NCBI RefSeq assembly: GCF_007827365.1 | Contig: NZ_VISI01000001.1 | Span: 498,501-562,500, forward strand | Length of the DNA stretch: 64,000 nt | Reading direction: 5' to 3' | DNA from: Olleya sp. Hel_I_94 | Lineage (GTDB): Bacteria; Bacteroidota; Bacteroidia; Flavobacteriales; Flavobacteriaceae | In this document: positions 46,024-54,854 of the stretch, piece by piece | Numbering within the stretch: the stretch's first letter is position 1 | Layout of the letters: every line of letters starts with the position of its first letter | Notes under the pieces: model-generated | The model's input: the letters and a program-made list of their open reading frames with translations, nothing else | Databases searched by the model: none | What the model was told of the DNA's origin: nothing | Translations under genes and position numbers: made by a program

Positions 46024-46056
46024 TAAACTGGTTTTACATTTTGTAAAACCAGTTTA
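46024..46056 (+). other. Perfect 14-bp inverted repeat after the GNAT-nitrilase gene
   Basis: Arms 46024-46037 and 46043-46056 with a 5-nt loop (ATTTT). The plus-strand RNA has A-rich, not U-rich, sequence after the stem, so it is a stem-loop of uncertain effect: processing site, weak terminator, or a barrier between this gene and the next operon. Confidence 0.7.
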
Positions 46057-46103
46057 AAAATAATATAACTTTACATAAATTAATATCGCGATCTTCGCAT
46101 AAA

Positions 46104-47549
46104 ATGAACAAATACATTGTTGTCAATCAACCAGAAAAATGGCATTTTTCGATTGAGAATATTACGGTAATTTCATCGCAAGATTATCTTACCAATCCTA
46201 AATTTTCGCTTTTAAAAAAAGCAAGAATATTTAATCTTTGCAAAGATTATAGTTACCAATCCAAAGGTTACTACGTCTCGCTTTTAGCCGAAGCTAGAGG
46301 TCATTTAGCCATTCCAACAGTAAGAAACATTGTAGATTTAAAAACACTTAAACTAGTCAAAATAGTTTCCGACGAGTTTGACGATGTTATACAACAAAGC
46401 CTAAAAAGCATTAAGTCTAGAGAGTTTACTTTAAGTATATACTTTGGTCAAAATGTGGCACAAAAATATAAAGAGCTAAGTAGTTTGTTTTACAAACATT
46501 TTCAAGTTCCTTTTTTACGCGTAAAGTTTCATCATAATAATAAATGGAACATACAAAGTATTAAAGCTATTTCAGAATCAGAAATTCCTTTAGACCATCT
46601 AGAAAGTGTTAACCTATTTGCTAATCAGTATTTTGCAAAAAAACGTTATGATACTCCAAAATTGACTACCTCAGATTTTGACTTAGCCATTTTGGTAAAC
46701 CCAAACGATCCTGCTCCTCCTAGCAATACAAAAGCTTTAAAAAAGTTTATAGACATTGCTGAAAAGATGAATATTTATGCTGAAATTATAGAGCCTAAAG
46801 ATTTAAGTCGTTTGTCCTCTTTTGACGCTTTATTTATAAGACAAAGTACAGAGGTTAATAATGAAGCCTATGCATTTGCGCGTAAAGCACAGCAAGAAGG
46901 TATCGCTATTATTGATTACCCAGAAGCAATTTTAAAATGTTGCAACAAAGTGTACATGGCAGAAGCGTTAAACAATGCTCATATTGCGACTCCAAAAACA
47001 GTAATTGTCCACAAGGAAAACAGAGCCTTAGTATTAGAACAAGTTGGTTTACCTTGTGTATTAAAAGCACCAGATAGCACGTTCTCATTTGGAGTAAAAA
47101 AGGCTAAAACAGCTAAAGAATATGACACCTTGGTAACAGATATGCTAAAAGAGTCCGATTTAATTATTGCACAAGAGTTTTGTCCTTCAGATTATGATTG
47201 GCGCATTGGCATTATCGACGATGTCCCATTTTATGCTTGTAAATATTATATGGCTAAAGGACATTGGCAAATCTATAACTGGAATGCTGACAAAAAAAAT
47301 GATCAAGATGGTGACGCTGATTGCCTGCCTATAGAAGACGTCCCAAAGGATGTAATTACTATGGCAATAAAATCTGCAAAACTAATGGGTAAAGGCTTGT
47401 ATGGTATTGATATAAAAGTGGTCAATAACAAACCAATGGTTATTGAAATAAATGACAATCCAAATATAGACTATGGCGTGGAGGATGCCTATTATGGCGA
47501 TTTAGTTTACACTAAAATACTACAGGCTTTAAAAACTAGATTAGAATAA
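46104..47549 (+). CDS. RimK-like ATP-grasp ligase
   Basis: 481 residues. The N-terminal region (about 20-160, with ARIFNLCKDYSYQSKGYYVS and LLAEARGHLAIPTVRNI) matches the RimK-like ATP-grasp N-terminal domain. The C-terminal ATP-grasp domain (about 275-480) shows GLPCVLKAPDSTFSFGVKKA, AQEFCPSDYDWRIGIID and the Mg2+ site VIEINDNPNID (Glu448, Asn450/452). Enzymes of this type make an amide bond between a carboxylate (via acyl phosphate) and an amine, often adding glutamate or a related amino acid to a peptide or protein. It is followed after 2 nt by the GCS2-type gene, so the two are translationally linked. Confidence 0.88.
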   Translation: MNKYIVVNQPEKWHFSIENITVISSQDYLTNPKFSLLKKARIFNLCKDYSYQSKGYYVSLLAEARGHLAIPTVRNIVDLKTLKLVKIVSDEFDDVIQQSLKSIKSREFTLSIYFGQNVAQKYKELSSLFYKHFQVPFLRVKFHHNNKWNIQSIKAISESEIPLDHLESVNLFANQYFAKKRYDTPKLTTSDFDLAILVNPNDPAPPSNTKALKKFIDIAEKMNIYAEIIEPKDLSRLSSFDALFIRQSTEVNNEAYAFARKAQQEGIAIIDYPEAILKCCNKVYMAEALNNAHIATPKTVIVHKENRALVLEQVGLPCVLKAPDSTFSFGVKKAKTAKEYDTLVTDMLKESDLIIAQEFCPSDYDWRIGIIDDVPFYACKYYMAKGHWQIYNWNADKKNDQDGDADCLPIEDVPKDVITMAIKSAKLMGKGLYGIDIKVVNNKPMVIEINDNPNIDYGVEDAYYGDLVYTKILQALKTRLE

Positions 47550-47551
47550 TT

Positions 47552-48784
47552 ATGTCTAAAAAATATCACTTATTTGAAGTTTACGGAATAGAGCTAGAAT
47601 ATATGTTAGTAAACACTAACAGCTTTAAAGTTGCTCCTATTGTGGATGTATTACTTACTAAAAAAAATGGTAAAATAACTTCTGATATCGAAAACGGATC
47701 TATCGCATGGAGCAATGAATTGGTTGGACATGTTGTTGAAATTAAAACGAATGGACCAACTAATGATTTAAATAATCTTGCAGAAGCATTTCATCAAAAC
47801 ATCATAGAAATAAATGGTTTATTAAAACCTTTAAATACAAAACTACTACCTACAGCGTCTCATCCTACAATGAATCCTTTAAAGGATACACAACTATGGA
47901 AACACAGTTATAGTGAAGTTTACGAGTTGTACAACAGGATTTTTGATTGTAAAGGTCATGGTTGGAGTAATGTGCAAAGTACACACATTAACTTACCCTT
48001 TTATGATGATAAAGAGTTTGAAAAACTACATGCAGCCATCAGGATAATTTTACCACTAATCCCTGGTTTATGTGCAAGTTCGCCAATTTTAGATGGTAAA
48101 ATTACAGGATTTAAAGACACTAGATTAGAATATTATAAAACCAATCAAAAAGAAATTCCAGAAATGACTGGATTGGTTATACCAGAGCGTGTTTTTACAA
48201 AAGCGGATTACTACGCTACCATTTTTGAACCCATAAAACAAGTCATTAAAAAGTATGACACAAATAATATTTTAGATCATCATTTTTTAAATAGTCGTGG
48301 TGCAATTGCAAGGTTTGATCGAAATGCTATAGAAATTAGACTAGTCGACATTCAAGAGTGTCCAAAAGCTGACATTGCTATTTGCGCATTAATAATTGAA
48401 GTCTTAAAGCTTTTAGCTAATGAAGATACAACAAGTCTTAAAAAGCAAAAAAAATGGTTAAAGCAGGATTTGTTTTCTATTTTAAACGCAGTAATTAAAG
48501 ATGGCGAAGCATATAATATCTCTAACTTAGACTACCTTGAGTTATTTGGAATAAAGCAAGCCTCTAATGTTAAAAACGTGTGGCAACAACTATATATATT
48601 AGTAAAAGATCATATTTCTAAGGACTACCAAAACGCATTAGAAGTCATTTTTAATCATGGTACGCTTTCAACCAGAATTGTTAACGCGTTGAATCATGAT
48701 GTTTCGGTTAAAAACATTGAATTGGTTTATAAACAATTAGCAACATGTTTGGAGGAAAACAAAATGTTTATTCCTATAAGTTAA
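47552..48784 (+). CDS. GCS2-type carboxylate-amine ligase
   Basis: 410 residues, the glutamate-cysteine ligase 2 fold (glutamine-synthetase-like). Family blocks: YGIELEYMLVN at the start, NELVGHVVEIKTNGP, then THINLPF, and FLNSRGAIARFDRNAIEIRL in the ATP/Mg region. Members join an amino acid to a carboxylate, as YbdK does for glutamate and cysteine. No second step enzyme of glutathione synthesis is linked, so a metabolite other than glutathione is likely (inference). It lies 2 nt after the ATP-grasp gene and 1 nt before the amidohydrolase gene. Confidence 0.87.
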   Translation: MSKKYHLFEVYGIELEYMLVNTNSFKVAPIVDVLLTKKNGKITSDIENGSIAWSNELVGHVVEIKTNGPTNDLNNLAEAFHQNIIEINGLLKPLNTKLLPTASHPTMNPLKDTQLWKHSYSEVYELYNRIFDCKGHGWSNVQSTHINLPFYDDKEFEKLHAAIRIILPLIPGLCASSPILDGKITGFKDTRLEYYKTNQKEIPEMTGLVIPERVFTKADYYATIFEPIKQVIKKYDTNNILDHHFLNSRGAIARFDRNAIEIRLVDIQECPKADIAICALIIEVLKLLANEDTTSLKKQKKWLKQDLFSILNAVIKDGEAYNISNLDYLELFGIKQASNVKNVWQQLYILVKDHISKDYQNALEVIFNHGTLSTRIVNALNHDVSVKNIELVYKQLATCLEENKMFIPIS

Positions 48785-48785
48785 A

Positions 48786-49460
48786 ATGAAATTAGTCATT
48801 ACTTGTGAACATGGTGGCAATGCTATTCCTTTAGAATATAAACCCTATTTTTTAGATACTTTAGTTTTAGAAACACACAAAGGTTATGACTTAGGTGCAT
48901 TGGATGTATTTAATTATTTAAAGCCTATTGCTGATTATTCAAATTTTAGTACTACAAGTCGTTTATTAATAGAATTAAATAGGTCTACTAATAATAAAAA
49001 TTTATTTTCAGCATACACAAAAACACTGACAACAAAACAAAAACAAAGCCTAATTAACACGTATTATAATGACTACAGGCAAGCTGTAACAAAGTATATA
49101 GCATCAATCATAAACAACAATTTAAGTGTCATACATCTGTCTATTCATTCTTTTACACCTGTTTTAAACAATGCTATAAGAGACTGTGACATTGGTCTTT
49201 TATACGACTCTAGAAGGATTCAAGAAAAGCAATATGCAATGTCATTCAAAAAAAATATTTTAGCTTTAAATCCGGAGTATCGTGTCAGATTTAATTATCC
49301 CTATTTAGGAAAAGCCGATGGCTTTACAACTGCATTAAGACAACAATTTAAAAACAATTATATAGGCATTGAGGTAGAAATAAATCAGTCTTTTGCTGTA
49401 AATAATAAAATGCCAGAAAAGCTAAAACATGTTTTAAAGCAAAGCATTATTAATTTTTAA
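48786..49460 (+). CDS. N-formylglutamate amidohydrolase-like enzyme
   Basis: 224 residues. Family signatures: VITCEHGGNAIP near residues 4-15 (metal-binding His/Glu), LIELNRSTNN near 62-71 and LSIHSFTPVL near 119-128. Such enzymes cleave the amide of N-formylglutamate in histidine breakdown, but here no hut genes are present. Next to two amide-forming ligases it more likely cleaves or edits the ligase product or removes a blocking group (inference). It is the last gene of the operon, ended by the terminator at 49465-49497. Confidence 0.85.
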   Translation: MKLVITCEHGGNAIPLEYKPYFLDTLVLETHKGYDLGALDVFNYLKPIADYSNFSTTSRLLIELNRSTNNKNLFSAYTKTLTTKQKQSLINTYYNDYRQAVTKYIASIINNNLSVIHLSIHSFTPVLNNAIRDCDIGLLYDSRRIQEKQYAMSFKKNILALNPEYRVRFNYPYLGKADGFTTALRQQFKNNYIGIEVEINQSFAVNNKMPEKLKHVLKQSIINF

Positions 49461-49464
49461 ACAT

Positions 49465-49497
49465 AAAAAAACCGTTACAATTTGTAACGGTTTTTTT
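49465..49497. terminator. Bidirectional terminator between the ligase operon and the repeat-protein gene
   Basis: A 16-bp inverted repeat (49465-49480 / 49482-49497) with core CCGTTACAA and its complement, flanked by A7 and T7; serves both converging genes. Confidence 0.92.
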
Positions 49498-49515
49498 ATT
49501 ATTTAATGTAATTGG

Positions 49516-51687
49516 TTATTTTCTAACCATTATCTTTTTAGTAAGTTGTCTTACTTCCGAGTTTAACTTAAGGATATAAAAACCTGCTTCTAAATCTGAG
49601 GTATTAATAGTATTACTATTATTAGATAGCTTACCTGTAAGTATTATTTTACCATTAACATCAATCATAGCGTAGTTAAGGACTTCATTTTTAAGTAAAT
49701 CCACGTTAATATTTAATTGTGTTACAACTGGATTAGGGAACAATCTAATATCTGCAGATAATTGTGCTTCAATAGCTTGATTACCTTTTACCTGATCAAC
49801 AGTTATACTACTATTTCTGTCTGTAGACCCAGTTACAATCACCATTAATTGACTACCAACAGTATCAAGATCTGCGCATATTTGGTTGCTTTCAATTAAA
49901 TCTAAAACATCAAAAGCAGTTGATGTACCCAATACTAAATCGTTTAAATCTAATGTCTCTGGATCAAAAGCTAGAGTATGTACTGTGTAAAAACCTCCCA
50001 TTTCTGGAATATCTAATACTAAGTTTTCACTAAATCCAACAATTGTTAAATCATCTCCTTTAGTAATTACTGTTGCTAAGCTATAGCCATCAGGTAAAAT
50101 AGCATCGTTATTTAAATTAACTGTTACAGTAGACGCAACACCAGGAATAATTATAGCTAATCCACTAGAGATCGTTGAAGTTCCTGCAAATGTAGCTTGA
50201 CAAGCTAATACATCAACTAAAGTAAAGTTAATGGATTGCGTATCACATTGTGTACCTGAAGCATTATCCTCTGAAAATAATTGAGATACTATTTGGTAAG
50301 AACCTGCTTCTAAATCCCAAGCAGCTGCTGTAGGATAAGAATATGGTAATGTGTTATCTGTTACCACAACAGAAGCACCTGTGGTTACATTAGTAATTGT
50401 AGTAGAAACACTTTGTGAAGCTCCTGTAATTAAAGTTGCTATTGCAAATCCTGCTGGTAAATCTGTAACATTATATGTTTGACCTTCAGTGATTGTTAAA
50501 TCATCAGTTCCATTTGAGAAAGCAAACGCATCAATCGTACCACAAGGCTCTTCACAATTAATTGTAAATGTTACACAAGTGTTATCACATGCTGTTCCAC
50601 TAGCATAGTTTTCTTGAAAAATACTAGCACATATTTTAAATGTACCGCAACCATGTGACCAAACTGAATTAGTTGCACCTGGATAAGTGTATGGAATTGC
50701 ATTTTCTGTTTTAGTAAATACCTCTCCAGTATCTAAGTTAGTTAAAGTAAAAAATGCACTTTCTAAATTTCCTGAGGTTAATAACTTGATATTAAAATCT
50801 GCTGGAAGATTATCTAAATCATAATTTGCTTCATCTACAATCGCTACAGTAGCGTCAGCAAAATTTGAAAACTCATATCCTACAATTTGACTACACGTTG
50901 TTTCATCAATTGTAAAATAGATAACCTCTTCATCACATAAAGTCCCTTGAAAATAATTGTTTTCAAATATTTTTCCTATTAATTTAAAGTCTCCTGTTCC
51001 GTAACACCATGCTGCATTTCCCCCTGGAATTGTATAAGGTGTATAGTTTTCACCAACATTAAATGTTTGACCAGTTGTTAAGTTTACTAATATTAAATTA
51101 GCACTTTCCGACGCTCCATCAACTAATAAGTCAACATAAAAGTTATTTGGTAGGGCATCTAATGCATAAGTTTCATTATTTGTTATTGTCACATCTTGAG
51201 ATCCATTTGTAAACTGAAATCCAGAAATTTCTCCACATGTTTCCTCTGGCTGACAAGTAATAGTAAATCTAATAGTTTCACTATCGCAATATGTCCCACA
51301 GCTATCGTATTTGTACAATTTAGCTTTAACTTCAAAATTACCACAACCATAGTTCCATGCGCCATTTCCTCCTGGAAAAGTATAAGGCAAATGATTTTCG
51401 TTTACGTTATAACATTGTCCTGTGTCTAAATTTCTAACATAAAATTTAGCACTTTGTGAGTAACCACTAACTAATAAGTTAACGTAAAAGTTATTTGGAA
51501 GATCGTTAATGTAGTAAGATTGGTTATGGCTAATTGCTGTAGTCGTCGATCCGTTAGAGAATTCAAAGCCAGCAATAGAACCACAATAGGTGTCTTCTAA
51601 GGCAAATGATTGAAAAGAAAAAGTCATTGCTAACAAGACTAGCATTGCTTTAAAATTAACCAATCGGTTAAGTAATTTTGTATACAT
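49516..51687 (-). CDS. Secreted repeat protein with type IX secretion sorting domain
   Basis: 723 residues. A signal peptide (about 1-29, ending SFA) is followed by four tandem repeats of about 115 residues starting near 35, 152, 265 and 382. Each begins C-G-x-I-x-x-F-x-F-S-N-G or a variant, and carries DLPNNFYV-like, TGQ and ENxxPYTxPGG motifs, then GTxCDxExIxFTI. Conserved cysteines at both ends suggest one disulfide per repeat. A region of unknown fold (about 490-640) precedes the Por sorting domain (RLFPNPVVTQLNINVDL to the end LTKKIMVRK). The protein should be exported by the type IX system and attached to the surface or released. Function is likely adhesion or binding (inference). Confidence 0.88.
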   Translation of the reverse strand: MYTKLLNRLVNFKAMLVLLAMTFSFQSFALEDTYCGSIAGFEFSNGSTTTAISHNQSYYINDLPNNFYVNLLVSGYSQSAKFYVRNLDTGQCYNVNENHLPYTFPGGNGAWNYGCGNFEVKAKLYKYDSCGTYCDSETIRFTITCQPEETCGEISGFQFTNGSQDVTITNNETYALDALPNNFYVDLLVDGASESANLILVNLTTGQTFNVGENYTPYTIPGGNAAWCYGTGDFKLIGKIFENNYFQGTLCDEEVIYFTIDETTCSQIVGYEFSNFADATVAIVDEANYDLDNLPADFNIKLLTSGNLESAFFTLTNLDTGEVFTKTENAIPYTYPGATNSVWSHGCGTFKICASIFQENYASGTACDNTCVTFTINCEEPCGTIDAFAFSNGTDDLTITEGQTYNVTDLPAGFAIATLITGASQSVSTTITNVTTGASVVVTDNTLPYSYPTAAAWDLEAGSYQIVSQLFSEDNASGTQCDTQSINFTLVDVLACQATFAGTSTISSGLAIIIPGVASTVTVNLNNDAILPDGYSLATVITKGDDLTIVGFSENLVLDIPEMGGFYTVHTLAFDPETLDLNDLVLGTSTAFDVLDLIESNQICADLDTVGSQLMVIVTGSTDRNSSITVDQVKGNQAIEAQLSADIRLFPNPVVTQLNINVDLLKNEVLNYAMIDVNGKIILTGKLSNNSNTINTSDLEAGFYILKLNSEVRQLTKKIMVRK

Positions 51688-51723
51688 ACTGTGAGGGTTT
51701 TAAATTAATTACATTTACAAGTG

Positions 51724-51752
51724 CGAAAATAATTAACTGAATTCTCCTACAA
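51724..51752 (-). promoter_or_regulatory. Candidate promoter of the repeat-protein gene
   Basis: On the minus strand TTG (51750-51752) and TATTTTCG (51724-51731) are 18 nt apart. The -7 box differs from consensus by one base (TTCG for TTTG). It lies 37 nt before the start codon. Confidence 0.4.
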
Positions 51753-51815
51753 TAAAATATTGGCTAAAGTGTATAAAATTAACCATTAAAAGATAAAATG
51801 CTAAATACCTAGGAC

Positions 51816-51838
51816 AAAACACACTACTGTGTTTTTTT
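51816..51838 (-). terminator. Weak hairpin terminator after the Nudix gene
   Basis: An 8-bp inverted repeat (AAAACACA / TGTGTTTT, 51816-51823 / 51828-51835) lies 18 nt after the Nudix stop. On the minus strand the U-run is only four bases; it is stronger on the plus strand, where no gene needs it. Confidence 0.4.
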
Positions 51839-51855
51839 TATAAAAAAATATGGTT

Positions 51856-52437
51856 TTAAAATAATAATTTAATATTGGCATAAGATTTTTTTAAAGCTTC
51901 AGATGCAGCCTCCTGATCCAACCACTCTACTTTTGTTATTCCTTCGTTTAATTGCGGAAATAAATTACCTTCAAATGAAGAATGCATTTCAAACCAATAC
52001 GTAATTTTAAGTTTAGACTTACCATTTCGTTTAAAAATGTGGTAAGTAATAGGTAACGGTTTTATAATTTTTAATTTGGATACACCAGTTTCTTCAGCGA
52101 CTTCTCTAATCGCTGTTTCTTCTATAGTTTCTCTTTTTTCTGTTTTACCTTTTGGCAAATCCCATTTATCATTTCTGTATATAAAAAGTATTTCACCTTT
52201 ATCATTAAAGACTTTACCACCTCCTGCAACTACATTTGGTAATTTTTTCTTGAAGGATTTTAATAATTTATCGTCACTATGTCCAATTAATCTAACAGAA
52301 TTTATCGATTTTTTGGACAGCGTATGGAGTACTAAATCCAAATCCACATCCTTAAGTAAAAAGTTTTTAAAATCAGTTTCTTTTTCCACCTTAGTAGTCA
52401 AAAAGATAGGCTTATCGTTTACAAAAATGCATTGCAT
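51856..52437 (-). CDS. Nudix hydrolase
   Basis: 193 residues. The complete Nudix box lies near the middle (G-x5-E-x7-REVAEETGV, beginning GKTEKRE), so it can hydrolyse a nucleoside diphosphate linked to another group. The first 65 residues form an extra N-terminal domain (CIFVNDKPIFLTTKVEKETD). The substrate cannot be told. Divergent from pyrE; no TAnnTTTG box found in the spacer on its strand. Confidence 0.9.
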   Translation of the reverse strand: MQCIFVNDKPIFLTTKVEKETDFKNFLLKDVDLDLVLHTLSKKSINSVRLIGHSDDKLLKSFKKKLPNVVAGGGKVFNDKGEILFIYRNDKWDLPKGKTEKRETIEETAIREVAEETGVSKLKIIKPLPITYHIFKRNGKSKLKITYWFEMHSSFEGNLFPQLNEGITKVEWLDQEAASEALKKSYANIKLLF

Positions 52438-52545
52438 AAAAAATAGTAGCTAGTTATAAATAGGTAAAAATATTAAAATTAATGACATTGAGACTTTATG
52501 CTAATTTATTTTAAAATTAATTTTAAGTAAAATTAAATAAATCTG

Positions 52546-52553
52546 TACTTTTG
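52546..52553 (+). promoter_or_regulatory. Promoter -7 box of pyrE, implying a near-leaderless mRNA
   Basis: TACTTTTG (exact TAnnTTTG) ends 4 nt before the pyrE ATG at 52558, so the transcription start should be at or next to the start codon. Confidence 0.55.
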
Positions 52554-52557
52554 CCAT

Positions 52558-53202
52558 ATGATTTTTAACAAGCAAACTGCCAGACAAACAGCACAAGTTT
52601 TATTACAAATAAATGCAATAAAACTACAACCTAGCAATCCATTTACTTGGGCTTCAGGTTGGAAATCGCCAATCTATTGTGACAATCGTGTTGTACTATC
52701 CTATCCTCCAATAAGAAATTATATTAGAGAGGAAATGAGTAAATTTATTGAAGAACATTACGGAAAACCAGATGTTATTGCAGGTGTTGCAACAGGAGCT
52801 ATTGGGATTGGGATGTTAGTGGCTGAATATTTAGGACTACCTTTTATATATGTTAGACCTGAAGCCAAAGGACATGGTCGTAAAAACCAAATAGAAGGTC
52901 ATATAGAAAGTGGTCAAAATGTAGTCGTTGTTGAAGATTTAATTAGTACCGGAAAAAGCAGTCTTAATGCTGTCAAAGCGTTAAAAGAAGCTAATGTAAA
53001 TGTAAAAGGAATGATTGCAATATTTTCCTATGGGTTTGACGTAGCAAAAGAAAATTTTGAAAAAGAAAATATCACTTTACACACCTTAAGTAATTACGAA
53101 AGTTTACTAACGGAAGCTGCATCTAGCAACTATATCTCTGAAAAAGAAATTGAGACATTAGGTCGCTGGAATGCCAATCCAAGCGTTTGGAACGTTAATT
53201 GA
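52558..53202 (+). CDS. pyrE: Orotate phosphoribosyltransferase
   Basis: 214 residues, normal length. The PRPP-binding loop is visible as VVVVEDLISTGKSSLNAVKA. Before it lie FTWASGWKSPIYCDNR and GVATGAIGIGMLVAEYLGLP. It forms OMP from orotate and PRPP in pyrimidine synthesis. It is followed after 59 nt by an SRPBCC gene on the same strand. Confidence 0.96.
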   Translation: MIFNKQTARQTAQVLLQINAIKLQPSNPFTWASGWKSPIYCDNRVVLSYPPIRNYIREEMSKFIEEHYGKPDVIAGVATGAIGIGMLVAEYLGLPFIYVRPEAKGHGRKNQIEGHIESGQNVVVVEDLISTGKSSLNAVKALKEANVNVKGMIAIFSYGFDVAKENFEKENITLHTLSNYESLLTEAASSNYISEKEIETLGRWNANPSVWNVN

Positions 53203-53261
53203 TATTAAATTAATAGCAATACTATAAAACACTATTAATTTTAAATAACTTAAATACAAAT

Positions 53262-53669
53262 ATGAAACTAGAAAGCCCTAAAGTAACTTTAGATAAATCT
53301 CCAGAAGAGACCTTTATTTTTTTAAGCGATGTCAAAAACTTTAAAAACTTAATGCCTGAAAACATAAGTAAATTTGAAGTTTTAGGTGAAGACAAATTTT
53401 TATTTGCACTTAAAGGAATGCCAGAAATTGTCTTAAAAAAGAAAGAAATGACACCAAACAGCAAAATTGTTTTAGGTGCAGCTGGTGGAAAAATAGATTT
53501 TTCGTTAACAGGAAATATCACTGAAGTTGAAGCTAATAAAAGTGAAGTACAATTAACTTTTGAAGGCGAATTTAATGCCATGATGGCTATGATGATAAAA
53601 GGACCTATCAATAAATTTATTGAAACCTTAGCTACCAACATGCCTCAAGCCATTAATACAATAGCTTAA
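53262..53669 (+). CDS. SRPBCC (START-like) superfamily protein
   Basis: 135 residues. The pattern LDKSPEETFIFLSDVKNFKN opening, a central sheet with KIVLGAAGGKIDFSLTGNIT, and the C-terminal helix IKGPINKFIETLATNMPQAI fit the helix-grip fold of small SRPBCC proteins, which bind hydrophobic ligands. No catalytic residues recognised. It follows pyrE on the same strand and overlaps the 3' end of birA by 17 nt. Confidence 0.75.
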   Translation: MKLESPKVTLDKSPEETFIFLSDVKNFKNLMPENISKFEVLGEDKFLFALKGMPEIVLKKKEMTPNSKIVLGAAGGKIDFSLTGNITEVEANKSEVQLTFEGEFNAMMAMMIKGPINKFIETLATNMPQAINTIA

Positions 53670-54378
53670 TCGTTTTTAAATCATAGGTTTTTAAAACTTG
53701 ATCTTCTATTAAGACCTCAAGTAAACCATGCTCAGAAACACCTTTTATAATACCAGAAAACAAACCTTCGGCAGTTTTAAATGTTGAAGGTTTTTCTTTT
53801 CTAAATAAATAAGATTCGTATTGCGATTTTATCCTATTAGTATCCTTGCATAAAAGGTCTAATTGTATTTCTAGCTGTTTTAGGATTATATGTAATATTT
53901 CATCTAAATCATAATTAACTCCTGTTACATTTTTTAAAGAGCTTGCTTGAGGTAAGCCATTAAAATCTAACTGATTCACATTAAGTCCAATACCAATTAT
54001 TGAAGATTCAATAACGCTTTGTTTTATGACATTTTCAATCAAAACACCACACACTTTTTGATTAGCTGACAAAATGTCGTTAGGCCATTTTATGCTTAAT
54101 TTAGGAATATTTAACTGCTCTAACACTTTAATAATAGATAAAGCTACAGACATGCTAATATAAAATTGAGACTCAAACGGAAAGAAATTTAATTTTTTAT
54201 AAACACTAAACGTAAGGTTTTTAAAGGGTTGAGATTGCCAAAGTGTACCCATTTGACCACGACCATTTGTTTGATGACTAGTCACAATTGTAGTAAAATC
54301 TTGCACTGGACTGTCCAAACTAAGATTGCGAAGAAACCTATTTGTAGAATCGGTGGCATTAAGTTTGATTATACGCAT
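53653..54378 (-). CDS. birA: Biotin-[acetyl-CoA-carboxylase] ligase
   Basis: 241 residues. The signature TNGRGQMGTLWQS (residues about 37-49) forms the biotinyl-adenylate loop, and SIKWPNDILSANQKVCGVLI provides the lysine that binds biotin. A small C-terminal beta domain ends the protein. The N-terminal DNA-binding domain of E. coli BirA is missing, so it is an enzyme without repressor function. Divergent from rsfS. Confidence 0.94.
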   Translation of the reverse strand: MRIIKLNATDSTNRFLRNLSLDSPVQDFTTIVTSHQTNGRGQMGTLWQSQPFKNLTFSVYKKLNFFPFESQFYISMSVALSIIKVLEQLNIPKLSIKWPNDILSANQKVCGVLIENVIKQSVIESSIIGIGLNVNQLDFNGLPQASSLKNVTGVNYDLDEILHIILKQLEIQLDLLCKDTNRIKSQYESYLFRKEKPSTFKTAEGLFSGIIKGVSEHGLLEVLIEDQVLKTYDLKTIKLLY

Positions 54379-54445
54379 ATTAAATAATTATCTTCGTATT
54401 GTAAAATCTTATGATTTTTTTAGAGTATAAAGAACTTAAAAATAA

Positions 54446-54453
54446 TAACTTTG
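54446..54453 (+). promoter_or_regulatory. Candidate -7 box of the rsfS-ftsH operon
   Basis: TAACTTTG (exact TAnnTTTG) 20 nt before the rsfS ATG at 54474; the leader would be short. No clear TTTG box at 19 nt upstream. Confidence 0.55.
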
Positions 54454-54473
54454 CACAAATTTAAATTAAATTA

Positions 54474-54845
54474 ATGGCGAAACAACAACCAAATATTGAT
54501 GCCCTAATCGCTACAGTGATAGAAGGTATTGAAGATGTAAAAGGAAAAGAAATAAATATTCTTGATTTAAGAGAAATTGAAAATACGGTTTGTGACTACT
54601 TCGTAATTTGCGAAGGTACTTCTAACACTCAAGTAAACGCTATTGTTAATTCCATACAAAAAAAAGTTAGTAAAACACTTAAGGATAAGCCTTGGCACAT
54701 AGAAGGAGAAGATAATGCTGAGTGGATACTTATGGATTATGTTAACGTTGTGGTACACGTTTTTCAAAAACATATCAGAGAATATTACGATATAGAAAGT
54801 CTTTGGGGTGATGCTAAAGTTACTGTTATCGAAACAAACTATTAA
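54474..54845 (+). CDS. rsfS: Ribosome silencing factor RsfS
   Basis: 123 residues. The signature is VCDYFVICEGTSNTQVNAIV near 38-57 and EGEDNAEWILMDYVNVVVHVFQ in the second half (key WILMDY). RsfS binds L14 and keeps the subunits apart in slow growth. It is followed after 9 nt by ftsH, and the pair shares one promoter. Confidence 0.95.
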   Translation: MAKQQPNIDALIATVIEGIEDVKGKEINILDLREIENTVCDYFVICEGTSNTQVNAIVNSIQKKVSKTLKDKPWHIEGEDNAEWILMDYVNVVVHVFQKHIREYYDIESLWGDAKVTVIETNY

Positions 54846-54854
54846 ACACATTAC

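Noticed and set aside
46024..46056. Standard Rho-independent terminator after the GNAT-nitrilase gene
   Set aside because: The stem is perfect, but the downstream plus-strand sequence is A-rich with no U-run, so it is listed only as an inverted repeat.
48786..49460. Part of a histidine utilisation operon
   Set aside because: No hutH, hutU or hutI-like gene is present; neighbours are amide ligases.
53222..53641. Minus-strand 139-codon frame opposite the SRPBCC gene
   Set aside because: It is low-complexity, and the plus-strand frame fits a known fold and has a proper start and spacing after pyrE.
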